Part shown: positions 1 to 6,705 of the stretch, piece after piece
Layout of the letters: each line of letters starts with the position of its first letter
How positions within the stretch are numbered: the first letter of the stretch is position 1
Source of the DNA: Chlamydiia bacterium
GTDB lineage: Bacteria; Chlamydiota; Chlamydiia; Chlamydiales; FEN-1388
Length of the DNA: 9,882 nt
Assembly: GCA_023269335.1 (NCBI GenBank)
Contig: JAHFTM010000005.1
Location: 11,743-21,624 of the forward strand
Direction of reading: 5' to 3'
Translations under genes and position numbers: made by a program
The notes under the pieces: generated by a model
What the model saw: the letters and a program-made list of their open reading frames with translations, nothing else
Told to the model about the DNA's origin: nothing
The model's database searches: none

Positions 1-169
1 GCTCATTGATGTGATCTTGCACTGCATTTTTATCTTTTGTTGCTTCAGCAAGACCCATACTGATGACTACCTTTTTCAAGGCAGGAATCATCATCGGATT
101 TTTATAGCCAAACTTAGCTTTAAGCTCAGATTTAACGCTCTTTTGATAGCGATTTTTCAAATTGTCCAT
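1..169 (-). CDS. rplE: 50S ribosomal protein L5, N-terminal part (runs off the window)
   Basis: The reverse strand from 169 translates to about 56 residues beginning MDNLKNRYQKSVKSELKAKF and continuing with NPMMIPALKKVVISMGLAEA, the typical L5 N-terminus. L5 binds 5S rRNA and helps anchor the central protuberance of the large subunit. The rest of the gene lies beyond position 1, so most of the protein cannot be checked. An AGGA about 9 bases upstream of the ATG supports the start, which lies 18 bases after the rplX stop. This is the usual place of rplE, next after rplX in the operon. The identification is firm although only about a third of the gene is visible. Confidence 0.95.
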   Translation of the reverse strand, partial: MDNLKNRYQKSVKSELKAKFGYKNPMMIPALKKVVISMGLAEATKDKNAVQDHINE

Positions 170-187
170 CTATTGCTTTCCTATTCC

Positions 188-538
188 TTACTTAGGAGAT
201 TTTGTCTCTCTGTAGATAACTGTCTTGTTATCTTTCATGTAATACAATTGCCCTTTGCCATCATTTTGGCGGGCTAATTTTAACTTAAGTGGAGCGCCAT
301 TTTCGTCACAAACACATACGTTGGAGACGTGAATTGGAGCTTCTATTTCAACAAAACCACCCTTGGGATTTGCCTCTGATGGTTTGACATGCTTTTTCTT
401 CAAGTTAAGTCCCTGCACTATCACTCGATCTTCAACAAATCTCAGTATAGTTCCCGTTTGACCTTTGCAGTTGCCAGTAGTAACTACAACTTTGTCGCCT
501 TTTCGAATCTTTTTCGAACGTGAATTTTTCTCTTTCAT
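188..538 (-). CDS. rplX: 50S ribosomal protein L24
   Basis: This encodes 116 residues, slightly longer than the usual 100-110. Residues 10-33 (KKIRKGDKVVVTTGNCKGQT and on) form the N-terminal KOW motif that contacts 23S rRNA. The segment near 44-62 (LNLKKKHVKPSEANPKGGF) is the classic L24 basic loop with the Lys-His-Val-Lys-Pro core. L24 is one of the two assembly initiators of the large subunit. The C-terminus carries about 15 residues beyond the conserved core, ending in a basic tail. The ATG at 538 follows the rplN stop by 12 bases, with AAGG and AGGG boxes just upstream. Order rplN-rplX-rplE is standard. Confidence 0.96.
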   Translation of the reverse strand: MKEKNSRSKKIRKGDKVVVTTGNCKGQTGTILRFVEDRVIVQGLNLKKKHVKPSEANPKGGFVEIEAPIHVSNVCVCDENGAPLKLKLARQNDGKGQLYYMKDNKTVIYRETKSPK

Positions 539-550
539 GATACCCTATCC

Positions 551-916
551 TTAGATCACTTCTGGGGCTAATGAGCCAATTTTTACATAACCGCGGTCTT
601 TCACTTCGCGTGCAATAGACCCAAACACTCTTGTTCCTTTTGGATTCCCTTTTTCATCAATGATCACGCAGCTATTCGTGTCAAATCGAATAAATCCATC
701 TTTACGGCGTATATGCTTTTTCGTGCGCACAATAACACAACGAACCACATCACCCTTTTTTATGGAACTGTCTGGCTCTGCTTCGCGAACTGAAGCAACA
801 ATAATGTCGCCGACTTGAGCATATCTTCTTTTGGAACCACCAAGCACTTTAAAGCACTTCACTCGCTTTGCTCCGCTGTTGTCCGCTACTTTTAATTCTG
901 TCTCTTGCTGGATCAT
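551..916 (-). CDS. rplN: 50S ribosomal protein L14
   Basis: A 121-residue protein, the normal L14 length (122 in E. coli). It begins [19 protein letters not shown], the family signature, and contains [11 protein letters not shown] near 36-46, the basic stretch [14 protein letters not shown] near 62-75 and the end [20 protein letters not shown]14 is a compact beta-barrel at the subunit interface that contacts 16S rRNA and L19. Downstream of the rpsQ stop there is a 31-base gap, the longest inside this operon, carrying AAGGAG and AAAGGG purine boxes; the nearer one lies one base before the ATG and the further one about 14 bases away. There are no anomalies. Confidence 0.97.
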   Translation of the reverse strand: MIQQETELKVADNSGAKRVKCFKVLGGSKRRYAQVGDIIVASVREAEPDSSIKKGDVVRCVIVRTKKHIRRKDGFIRFDTNSCVIIDEKGNPKGTRVFGSIAREVKDRGYVKIGSLAPEVI

Positions 917-947
917 ACCCTTTTACTCTCTCCTTACCGCTTTTTGC

Positions 948-1229
948 TTATTCAGCAACATTTGCTTGAGTTTTTTCAACTACTGAAGTCACGCGCCATC
1001 TTTTCAATTTTGAAAGTGGACGAGTTTCCATGATTGATACTACGTCCCCTGCTTTCAGTGAGCCAGATTCATCATGCGCATAATACTTCTTCGAGCGAAC
1101 AATTACTTTGTCATATTGCGGATGACGAAACTTACGATCCACTTTTACAACAACAGTTTTTTGCATCTTATTCGATACAACAACGCCTTGCTTTTCACGT
1201 CGATTTTGACGGATATCTTCTTGACTCAT
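948..1229 (-). CDS. rpsQ: 30S ribosomal protein S17
   Basis: A 93-residue S17, slightly longer than the E. coli protein (84) because of a charged N-terminal lead of about 12 residues. Core motifs are [16 protein letters not shown] at 15-30, [19 protein letters not shown] at 36-54 and [18 protein letters not shown] at 61-78. Together these are the OB-fold S17 signature. S17 is a primary binder of 16S rRNA in early 30S assembly. The start lies 3 bases after the rpmC stop, and an AGGAAGG box six bases before the ATG overlaps the rpmC end, so translation is probably coupled. Confidence 0.96.
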   Translation of the reverse strand: MSQEDIRQNRREKQGVVVSNKMQKTVVVKVDRKFRHPQYDKVIVRSKKYYAHDESGSLKAGDVVSIMETRPLSKLKRWRVTSVVEKTQANVAE

Positions 1230-1232
1230 TTG

Positions 1233-1439
1233 CTACCTTCCTGCCTCAATTTGTCTCATCCGAAGTATTGTATGAATTCGAGCTATATTTTTTCTCTCTT
1301 CATGTAAAAAATGCGGCTTTGCCTCTTTATCATTCTTCGCGAAGCTACATTTAAGCTGATAAATTTTACTTCTTTTTTCTTCTAAAAGCGTTAACATCTC
1401 ATCATCTGATAGTTGTCTTAGCTCTTTTGCGTCTGACAT
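1233..1439 (-). CDS. rpmC: 50S ribosomal protein L29
   Basis: A 68-residue, mostly helical protein with the L29 pattern: KELRQLSDDEMLTLLEEKRS, then a central basic segment and the C-terminal helix ERKNIARIHTILRMRQIEAG, where the Arg-Lys-Asn-Ile-Ala-Arg core is diagnostic. L29 sits by the peptide exit tunnel next to L23 and forms part of the docking site for trigger factor and SRP. The central insert with SFAKNDKEAKPHF replaces the shorter linker of E. coli L29. AAGGA lies 8 bases before the ATG, and the rplP stop is 13 bases upstream. Its place between rplP and rpsQ is canonical. Confidence 0.94.
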   Translation of the reverse strand: MSDAKELRQLSDDEMLTLLEEKRSKIYQLKCSFAKNDKEAKPHFLHEERKNIARIHTILRMRQIEAGR

Positions 1440-1452
1440 TTGTAAATCCTTT

Positions 1453-1872
1453 CTATACTCGTTCTACTCGTTCAACAAAGCGTGTTTTTAGTCCAAGCTT
1501 TGCTGCTGCTCTCCTGAGAGCGTCTTGCGCCACATCACGAGGCACATTTGCAACTTCAAATAAAATGCGACCTGGCTTTACTACCGCGACCCAATGATCC
1601 AGGTTACCTTTACCCTTACCCATACGAGTTTCAGCTGGTTTTTTTGTCACCGGCTTATCAGGAAAAATGCGTATCCACACTTTACCACGTCTATTAAAAA
1701 ATCGAGTGATTGCTACACGACAAGCTTCAATTTGCTGGCTTGTAATCCAGCCGCGCTCTAGAACTTGCATCCCATATTCACCAAAATCAATGAAAGCAGC
1801 TGCTTTTGTTAGACCAGCACGCGTACCTTTCTGCATTTTGCGATGTTTTGTCTTCTTTGGCATCAATGTCAT
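1453..1872 (-). CDS. rplP: 50S ribosomal protein L16
   Basis: A 139-residue L16 (136 in E. coli). Characteristic stretches are [13 protein letters not shown] near the start, [20 protein letters not shown] near 38-57, [20 protein letters not shown] near 64-83, [18 protein letters not shown] near 84-101 and a C-terminal FVERVERV. L16 helps shape the A-site region and is needed for late large-subunit assembly. The start at 1872 is preferred: an AGGAG lies 9 bases upstream inside the rpsC end. An alternative in-frame ATG at 1863 would give the shorter MPKK form but has poorer spacing. The gene begins 4 bases after the rpsC stop. Confidence 0.96.
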   Translation of the reverse strand: MTLMPKKTKHRKMQKGTRAGLTKAAAFIDFGEYGMQVLERGWITSQQIEACRVAITRFFNRRGKVWIRIFPDKPVTKKPAETRMGKGKGNLDHWVAVVKPGRILFEVANVPRDVAQDALRRAAAKLGLKTRFVERVERV

Positions 1873-1876
1873 AGTC

Positions 1877-2557
1877 TTATGCTCCTGCTGCTTGGCTTAC
1901 AGCTGTATCAGCTTTAGTTTTCTTCAAAGCTACACTCGGTTCACCGCGATTGATCCATACCTTTACACCAATTGAACCATACGTAGTTTCACCACGTCCT
2001 AAAGCAAAATCAATTTCGCTTCTCATTGTCTGAAGAGGAATAATTCCATCTTTGTACCATTCGCGCCTTGCAATCTCAGCACCACCAAGTCGGCCAGATA
2101 CCTGTACTCGAACCCCTAATGCACCTGCTTCCAAAACGCTTTGCATTGCTTTTTTCATTGCTCTTCGGAAAGGAATTCTTCTTTCCAGCTGCTTTGCAAT
2201 TGCGTCTGCTACAATTTTTGCATCTAAGTCAGGGCGCTTGATTTCTTCAACTTCAATCCAGACATCTTTACCAGTAAGTTTGGATAACTCAGCTCGCAGT
2301 ACATCAATTTCACTGCCCTTTTTGCCAATAACCAAACCAGGCTTTGCAGTGTGAATTGTGATTTCAATTTTATCGCTCATTCGGCGAATAGTAATCGAGG
2401 ATGTTCCAGCACAGCACGCCTTACCCATAAGAGTATTTCGGATAAGCCTATCTTCGATTAACAGAGTTCCAAATTCTTCCTTGTTTGCGTACCAGCGTGA
2501 TTTCCAGCCCTTATTAAGCGCTAATCTAAAACCTACTGGATTTGTTTTCTGACCCAT
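1877..2557 (-). CDS. rpsC: 30S ribosomal protein S3
   Basis: A 226-residue S3, close to the E. coli length of 233. It starts [18 protein letters not shown]. The KH domain RNA-binding loop [11 protein letters not shown] is at about 74-84. The segment [13 protein letters not shown] near 126-138 holds the basic residues that match the mRNA-entry helicase positions of E. coli S3. [18 protein letters not shown] at 154-171 and [16 protein letters not shown] at 191-206 complete the C-terminal domain. S3 lies at the mRNA entry pore with S4 and S5. The start codon overlaps the rplV stop by one base (TAATG), which implies translational coupling. There are no odd residues. Confidence 0.97.
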   Translation of the reverse strand: MGQKTNPVGFRLALNKGWKSRWYANKEEFGTLLIEDRLIRNTLMGKACCAGTSSITIRRMSDKIEITIHTAKPGLVIGKKGSEIDVLRAELSKLTGKDVWIEVEEIKRPDLDAKIVADAIAKQLERRIPFRRAMKKAMQSVLEAGALGVRVQVSGRLGGAEIARREWYKDGIIPLQTMRSEIDFALGRGETTYGSIGVKVWINRGEPSVALKKTKADTAVSQAAGA

Positions 2558-2910
2558 TATTTACTCCCCTCTCCCTCTGCCTCGGCAACGATAACAGTAA
2601 AATGGCTCATCCTTTTTAAGAAAGGATGGCGACTTCCACGACTGCGCGGTTTTGCACGCTTCATTCGTGGACCTTCATCAACGCGTATTTCTTGTACTTT
2701 TAACTTCTCTGCACTTGTATTTGAGCGCATCTCAGCATTTGCAACCGCACTTGCTAGTGTCTTTAGCAACAAACGGCCGCCTTTTAAACCACATGTCTCT
2801 AGTTGTAGACGTGCCTGATGTACAGGCAATCCACGAATTAAATCTGCTGCAAGTCTTGCCTTTCTCGGGCTAATACGAACATGCTTTGTTACAGCTTGAA
2901 ATTGATCCAT
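2557..2910 (-). CDS. rplV: 50S ribosomal protein L22
   Basis: A 117-residue L22 (110 in E. coli). The N-terminal AVTKHVRISPRKARLAADLI is the family pattern, followed by the LLKTLASAVANAEM helix. The extended beta-hairpin, seen here around VDEGPRMKRAKPRSRGSRH near 77-95, reaches into the peptide exit tunnel in known ribosomes. This loop is where macrolide-resistance changes occur in other bacteria; nothing abnormal is visible here. The C-terminus ends in an acidic tail. AAGGG lies about 8 bases upstream of the ATG, and the rpsS stop is 11 bases upstream. The 3' end overlaps rpsC by one base. Confidence 0.96.
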   Translation of the reverse strand: MDQFQAVTKHVRISPRKARLAADLIRGLPVHQARLQLETCGLKGGRLLLKTLASAVANAEMRSNTSAEKLKVQEIRVDEGPRMKRAKPRSRGSRHPFLKRMSHFTVIVAEAEGEGSK

Positions 2911-2921
2911 CTCTTAATCCC

Positions 2922-3206
2922 TTACGCGGTTGTAGTAGCTACCGCTTTTTTAAGCGGATGACCTTTAAATGTTCTCGTTGGTGAAAATTCACCAAGTCGA
3001 TGTCCTACCATATTTTCTGTAACGAAAACTGATATGAACTTGCGACCGTTATATACATCGAATGTATGCCCAATCATCTCTGGGACAATCATCGATCTTC
3101 TTGACCACGTTTTAATCGTCTTTTTTTCCTTTTTTACGTTGAGGTCACTTACTTTTTTCTGTAAATGATGGTCAACAAAAGGTCCTTTTTTTAATGATCT
3201 TCCCAT
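2922..3206 (-). CDS. rpsS: 30S ribosomal protein S19
   Basis: A 94-residue S19, close to the usual 88-93. [19 protein letters not shown] at the start and [20 protein letters not shown] near 32-51 are diagnostic, as are [20 protein letters not shown] and [11 protein letters not shown]19 is in the 30S head, pairs with S13 and contacts A-site tRNA. The rplB stop lies only 3 bases upstream of the ATG. The best purine box (GAAGGG) sits about 12 bases away inside the rplB end, so initiation is probably coupled to rplB translation. The short TTTA tail is unremarkable. Confidence 0.97.
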   Translation of the reverse strand: MGRSLKKGPFVDHHLQKKVSDLNVKKEKKTIKTWSRRSMIVPEMIGHTFDVYNGRKFISVFVTENMVGHRLGEFSPTRTFKGHPLKKAVATTTA

Positions 3207-3209
3207 GAC

Positions 3210-4058
3210 TTATTTGACCCTTCGATCCTTAATGATAAATCTGTTTGAAACTTTACGTTTTGCCCGTGTGCGATAGCCTTTTGTCTGCATTGCCCATGGG
3301 GTTTGCGGGATATACCCGTTATGTTTACCTTCACCACCACCGTGCGGGTGATCTACAGGGTTCATAGCAGTTCCTCGAACTGTTGGACGAATCCCCTTCC
3401 AACGATTTCTTCCTGCTTTTCCTTCTATGCGAACATTGTATTCTGCATTGGATACAACACCAAATGTTGCTCTGCAATTCTCACTGATCATGCGCATTTC
3501 ACCAGAAGGAAGGCGAATTGAAGCATAGCCATTATTTCGACCCATTAACTGAGCAGAAAGTCCTGCTGAACGAACAAGTTTTGCACCTTTTCCAGGTATC
3601 ATTTCGATGTTATGAATCACAGAACCAATTGGCATAGCTTTTAAAGGTGTTGTGCATCCTGATGTAAACAGTGGATGCAAATCACTCGAGAGAACCTGAT
3701 CGCCTGCTTTCAAGTCGGCTGGAGCTATAATGTAGCGCTTTTCGCCATCGGCATAATGTAAAAGAGCAAGGAAAGCTGATCTATTTGGATCATACTGAAT
3801 GGCATGCACTTTAGCTGGAATATCAAGCTTATCTCGCTTGAAATCTACAACTCTATAGTGTTTTTTATGCCCGCCACCTTGGTGTCGACAAGTAATACGA
3901 CCATGATTGTTTCTTCCACCTGTACGCTTTTTTGTTGCTAGTAAAGCTTTTGCTGGCTTTACGGTAGCACGCTTCCCATCTATGCGTGTCAGCTGCTCAT
4001 TCATCGAGAGAACGAGCTTTCTTGTCCCGGGTGTGATTGGACGAAATTTTTTCAGCAT
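3210..4058 (-). CDS. rplB: 50S ribosomal protein L2
   Basis: A 282-residue L2, within the normal range of 273-284. It shows [20 protein letters not shown] near 47-66, the RNA-binding OB and SH3-like domains in the middle, and the highly conserved [14 protein letters not shown] at 235-248. His239 in that motif corresponds to E. coli His229, a residue long implicated in peptidyl transferase function. L2 is a primary 23S rRNA binder required for subunit association. An AGGA lies about 13 bases, and an AGG 5 bases, before the ATG, in the 21-base gap after rplW. It lies between rplW and rpsS as in all S10-type operons. Confidence 0.97.
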   Translation of the reverse strand: MLKKFRPITPGTRKLVLSMNEQLTRIDGKRATVKPAKALLATKKRTGGRNNHGRITCRHQGGGHKKHYRVVDFKRDKLDIPAKVHAIQYDPNRSAFLALLHYADGEKRYIIAPADLKAGDQVLSSDLHPLFTSGCTTPLKAMPIGSVIHNIEMIPGKGAKLVRSAGLSAQLMGRNNGYASIRLPSGEMRMISENCRATFGVVSNAEYNVRIEGKAGRNRWKGIRPTVRGTAMNPVDHPHGGGEGKHNGYIPQTPWAMQTKGYRTRAKRKVSNRFIIKDRRVK

Positions 4059-4079
4059 TGCCTGAGTTCCTATATAAAA

Positions 4080-4427
4080 TTAATCTTCCAGTGAATTTCC
4101 GTTTGCAAGTGTCACTATTGCCTTTTTAATCAACGTTGATCTACCTGCATTACGTGAACCGCGTTGATTATAGTGCTTTGGCTTCACAATAATAGTATTC
4201 ACTGCACGTACTTTCACACCTCTTGCTTTATAAATTTCCTCAATCGCGTTTGCAATTTGAGATTTATTAGCCGTTGGGTCAACTAAAAAAACATACTTTG
4301 GACTTTCACAGCGTCTCAAAGATGCATTACTTTTTGCGTCTTTTAATGATGACAAGACAGTTGATTTTTCAGTGATGTACCGTCTTTTCACTATTGCATA
4401 TGCATTTGTTTGATTTTTTTGATTCAT
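4080..4427 (-). CDS. rplW: 50S ribosomal protein L23
   Basis: With the chosen start this is a 115-residue L23. Conserved landmarks are YAIVKRRYITEKS near the N-terminus, PKYVFLVDPTANKSQIANAI in the middle, and KVRAVNTIIVKPK before the basic C-terminal half. L23 lines the exit of the peptide tunnel and docks trigger factor and SRP. A Ser/Arg-rich insert after TEKS (about 15 residues) is absent from E. coli L23; I recall a similar insert in Chlamydia L23. Another in-frame ATG at 4442 would add five residues and overlap rplD by 11 bases, but it has no correctly spaced ribosome binding site. The ATG at 4427 has one and leaves a 4-base gap after rplD. Confidence 0.93.
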   Translation of the reverse strand: MNQKNQTNAYAIVKRRYITEKSTVLSSLKDAKSNASLRRCESPKYVFLVDPTANKSQIANAIEEIYKARGVKVRAVNTIIVKPKHYNQRGSRNAGRSTLIKKAIVTLANGNSLED

Positions 4428-4431
4428 TGCC

Positions 4432-5337
4432 TTATCCCTCATCCTTCAAGAGCCATTCATTGAGCTGATTCATTGCTGATTCTGTAATTACAATATCATG
4501 AGCCACCAACACATCATATCCACTTATGTTTTGCACAAGACGAAACTCAGTTTTAGGTATATTACGTAGGCTTCGTTTCATATTTTCATGTGCATTTGAA
4601 TGGATGCTTACTCGCTCTTTTTTGCCTTCGTTATCTACTTCTGCAAAGGAACCTTCGGCGAGAAAGAGAACTCTTTTTCCCTTCAAAGTACTTTTGAAAA
4701 AAGTATTTATAATCTTTGTTTGCGGCTTTGCCATTTGTACGTTCTCTAAAACAACCATTCGCTCATCGCGGATTTTTTCAGCAATAAGTGCTCGAATCGC
4801 AAGTTGCTTTTCTTTCTGGTTGATACGAACATGTTGATTGAATTTTGGCTTTGGAGTAAACACTCTTCCTCCGCCTTTGTACTGCGGTGCAGCGAGTGAA
4901 CCTTGGCGCGATCTACCACCACCTTTTTGAGGGTGCGGCTTTTTTGTTGAATGATTGACTTCTGAACGACCTTTGGTATTAGCTGACCACTGACGTGCAT
5001 TAGCTCTTAGAGCTACAATATAGTCTTTAATTAATTGGCTATTAACTATTGTTTGACTAAGCTCTCCTGATACTTCTACAGTACCAACTTGCTTTCCATC
5101 CAAATTATACTTCTTCAATACAGCGCCGCTTTCAGAACTCGATTCTGACTTTTCAGTTTTCTTACTTACAGCTTCTTTATTTGCAGCTTTGGCACTAGCA
5201 CTCTTCTTACTTGTATCTTTTTCGCTTACAACTTTCGCTTTTGCAGTTTTGCTTTTTGCAGTCGCAGACGCAGTCGTAGTTTTGGCTTTTTTTACTTCAG
5301 CTGGCTCAGCTTGTTCTTTCTCTCGTTTGGTTGCCAC
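4432..5337 (-). CDS. rplD: 50S ribosomal protein L4 with a long lysine-rich N-terminal extension
   Basis: A 301-residue L4, about 75-100 longer than the usual 200-225. Conserved sequence begins near residue 73 (VLKKYNLDGKQVG) and includes NARQWSANTKGRSEVNHSTK and KGGGRVFTPKPKFNQHVRIN. These are the L4 core and part of the loop that reaches the exit tunnel wall. Residues 1-72 are low complexity: about a quarter lysine, the rest mainly Ala, Ser, Thr and Glu, much like a histone H1 tail. There is no internal ATG before the core. A TTG near residue 74 has no ribosome binding site, whereas the ATG at 5337 has GAGG 8 bases upstream, so the extension is probably made. In E. coli L4 also represses its own operon; nothing here shows that directly. 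Confidence 0.95.
   Translation of the reverse strand: MATKREKEQAEPAEVKKAKTTTASATAKSKTAKAKVVSEKDTSKKSASAKAANKEAVSKKTEKSESSSESGAVLKKYNLDGKQVGTVEVSGELSQTIVNSQLIKDYIVALRANARQWSANTKGRSEVNHSTKKPHPQKGGGRSRQGSLAAPQYKGGGRVFTPKPKFNQHVRINQKEKQLAIRALIAEKIRDERMVVLENVQMAKPQTKIINTFFKSTLKGKRVLFLAEGSFAEVDNEGKKERVSIHSNAHENMKRSLRNIPKTEFRLVQNISGYDVLVAHDIVITESAMNQLNEWLLKDEG
4436..4440 (-). promoter_or_regulatory. ribosome binding site deciding the rplW start
   Basis: GAGGG on the reverse strand lies 8 bases before the ATG at 4427. For the alternative ATG at 4442 the only purine box (GAAGG) touches the start codon directly, which is too close to work. The box overlaps the last codons of rplD, so L23 synthesis is probably coupled to L4 synthesis. 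Confidence 0.6.
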
Positions 5338-5355
5338 GGTTGTTCCCTCTGCCTC

Positions 5356-6045
5356 TTAGTGTTTTTTGCTCTTTTTCTTTTTTGCTTCGCTTATCACAAG
5401 CAACCCACCACGGGCCCCTGGTGTCGCTCCCTCTACCATGATAAGGTTATTCGCTTCATCAATCGCGACAACCCTAAGACTTTGCACGGTAACTCTATCG
5501 TCACCCATATGACTTGGTCTTGGTCCACCAGGCAAACAGCGACCTGGCGAGCTTCTCATACCAGTCGATCCAGCATGTCTATGAAAGCCAGAACCATGCG
5601 AAGCAGGTCCACCTTTAAATCCATGCAACTTCATTACACCCTGATAGCCCTTACCCTTAGAAACGCCAACTACGTCAACATAAGCAACCCCTTGAAAGAG
5701 AGTTACGCTGATAGACTGGCCTAACGCATACTGCGACACATCTTCAACATGCGCTTCAATAAGATGACGGCATGGCTGAACTGCTGCTTTTGCAAAATGC
5801 CCTCTTAAAGGCTTTGAACATCTGTTTGCAATCGTACGGGCATCTTTTACTCGAATTTCATCAAATGCGAGTTGAATGGCATCATAGCCATCATTTTGCG
5901 CAGTTTTAATTTGCGTAATTATATTTGGTTCTGCATGAATAACTGTACATGGTACTGCTTGACCACTCTGATCAAACATTTGAATCATTCCACATTTTTT
6001 GCCCAGGAGCTTTAAGCTCGACTTTTTGGGTGCTGCTTTTTCCAT
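5356..6045 (-). CDS. rplC: 50S ribosomal protein L3, first gene of the ribosomal operon
   Basis: A 229-residue L3 (209 in E. coli). LLGKKCGMIQMFDQSGQAVP opens the barrel domain. YVDVVGVSKGKGYQGVMK at about 122-139, and then GGPASHGSGFHRHAGSTGMR at 145-164 with PSHMGDDRVTVQSL, form the long loop that reaches toward the peptidyl transferase centre. The end is a lysine-rich tail. L3 is one of the two large-subunit assembly initiators. AAGGGA lies about 5 bases before the ATG. There is no rpsJ upstream; instead a gap of about 660 bases separates it from the next gene, which is the chlamydial arrangement. rplD follows after 18 bases. Confidence 0.97.
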   Translation of the reverse strand: MEKAAPKKSSLKLLGKKCGMIQMFDQSGQAVPCTVIHAEPNIITQIKTAQNDGYDAIQLAFDEIRVKDARTIANRCSKPLRGHFAKAAVQPCRHLIEAHVEDVSQYALGQSISVTLFQGVAYVDVVGVSKGKGYQGVMKLHGFKGGPASHGSGFHRHAGSTGMRSSPGRCLPGGPRPSHMGDDRVTVQSLRVVAIDEANNLIMVEGATPGARGGLLVISEAKKKKSKKH

Positions 6046-6110
6046 AACGTTCCCTTAATCATTAGTGAGCAAATTGCGAATTTGTCTCAAATTTTGCATA
6101 TTGCCCGGAA

Positions 6111-6139
6111 ATCATACACATTTCTTTCATATAGAACAA
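6111..6139 (-). promoter_or_regulatory. possible promoter for the ribosomal operon
   Basis: On the reverse strand TTGTTC (6139-6134) and TATGAT (6116-6111) are separated by exactly 17 bases. They match the sigma-70 consensus at 3 of 6 and 5 of 6 positions. Transcription would begin near 6104, giving a leader of about 60 bases before rplC. Several weaker alternatives exist in this A+T-rich region, so this is only the best-placed candidate. Confidence 0.3.
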
Positions 6140-6440
6140 GCAAAAGGCACTTAACATTTTCTCATTTACGTTAAAGCCCAAGTGTGCGAAAAGAAAGAAC
6201 TGAAACGAAAAGAGTAGCAAACCGATACATTTCTCACAATAAAAATCCTTCAGGTTTGTCTAAAGCACTCTCTCACAATACTGTGAATCAACAATATGTG
6301 CCTTGAGCACATTTTATAATTTCAGCAAAGTCGTATTTACCACACGCGCACAATCGATTTTTTGTGTAAATCGACCCTTTCAAGAACTTTTTTACCGCTT
6401 CATCCTTTAAAACACTTTTTCTTACTACTTCTTAAACACA

Positions 6441-6478
6441 TCTACAACATATTATAGACCTATTTGTCTATCTGTAGA
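6441..6478 (-). promoter_or_regulatory. nested inverted repeat around a TATAAT hexamer
   Basis: TCTACA (6441-6446) and TGTAGA (6473-6478) form an outer dyad. TAGAC (6455-6459) and GTCTA (6466-6470) form an inner one. On the reverse strand a perfect TATAAT (6456-6451) lies inside it, with no good -35 at 17 bases (CTCTAC). It could be a regulated distal promoter with a leader of about 400 bases before rplC, or the promoter of a small RNA, or chance in A+T-rich DNA. Confidence 0.25.
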
Positions 6479-6490
6479 GGCATTTTCAAT

Positions 6491-6620
6491 TTAACGTGCC
6501 AGGTGAGCTTCTGGAATGTAGTGGTTTAGCAATACCCACATAGGTGCGCACGTTTACCTACGTTCGAGCCGCTAGCGAAAAAAGCGGCGTTAAGCTGCCT
6601 CATCCAAGGAGCTTCACTCA
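6491..6620. other. G+C-rich, hairpin-rich island of unknown nature
   Basis: By direct count this stretch is about 51% G+C, against about 34% for 6341-6480. It contains several short inverted repeats in a row: CCAG/CTGG at 6499-6514, CATAGGT with ACCTACG at 6539-6563 (one G-T pair), GCCGCT/AGCGGC at 6568-6588, and AGCT-CCT with AGG-AGCT at 6593-6613. AACGTGC at 6493-6499 also pairs with GCACGTT at 6548-6554. A 25-codon reading frame (reverse, 6603-6526) runs through it but has no ribosome binding site. It may be a structured RNA, an interspersed repeat copy or a decayed gene; nothing here decides. Confidence 0.4.
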
Positions 6621-6640
6621 AGCTATAAAATGTGGTGTTA

Positions 6641-6671
6641 GAAATAAAAGGGGCCGACAATTGTCGGCCCC
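6641..6671 (-). terminator. intrinsic terminator after the two hydrophobic protein genes
   Basis: Positions 6650-6671 are a perfect 22-base palindrome with arms GGGGCCGACAA and TTGTCGGCCCC. On the reverse strand it is followed directly by TTTTATTTC. This is a strong rho-independent terminator 34 bases after the stop of the 247-residue protein gene. The T-rich side exists only for reverse-strand transcription; the forward side reads CGAAGACATA. It separates the accessory genes from the ribosomal operon. Confidence 0.85.
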
Positions 6672-6705
6672 GAAGACATATTCCATGCTGTACTGAAAAT
6701 GTACC

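Larger units (their letters stand above)
6046..6640. other. long non-coding gap upstream of rplC
   Basis: No convincing gene is present on either strand over about 600 bases. The part next to rplC (roughly 6046-6480) is A+T-rich and holds scattered promoter-like hexamers, a 7-bp stem with a 7-base loop at 6353-6373 (TCGATTT and AAATCGA), and repeats of TATTGTGAGA. The part at about 6491-6620 is distinctly richer in G+C and full of short inverted repeats; it is listed separately. The gap must contain the start of the ribosomal operon transcript, but its length exceeds what a promoter needs. Confidence 0.7.

Noticed and set aside
4428..4442. Upstream in-frame ATG for rplW at 4442
   Set aside because: Its only purine box touches the start codon; the ATG at 4427 has GAGGG 8 bases upstream and lies 4 bases after the rplD stop.
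4746..5000. 84-codon reverse-strand frame inside rplD
   Set aside because: It is an alternative frame of the well-conserved L4 core with no ribosome binding site of its own.
5311..5724. 137-codon frame on the forward strand opposite rplC and rplD
   Set aside because: It lies antisense to clear L3 and L4 coding sequence, and its Arg/Ser/Thr-rich composition is what the complement of these genes produces.
6288..6431. Open frame of 47 codons on the reverse strand with four cysteines near its end (LCACGK, then KCAQGTYC)
   Set aside because: It looks zinc-ribbon-like, but it has no ATG or GTG start, no ribosome binding site, and a length easily reached by chance in A+T-rich DNA. It could be a remnant; there is not enough to call a gene.
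6562..6570. GTTCGAGCC resembling a tRNA T-loop
   Set aside because: The flanking bases do not form the 5-bp T stem, and no acceptor, D or anticodon arms can be laid out around it.
6640..6680. The terminator palindrome read as a bidirectional terminator
   Set aside because: Only the reverse strand has a T-rich stretch after the stem, and no forward-strand gene ends there.
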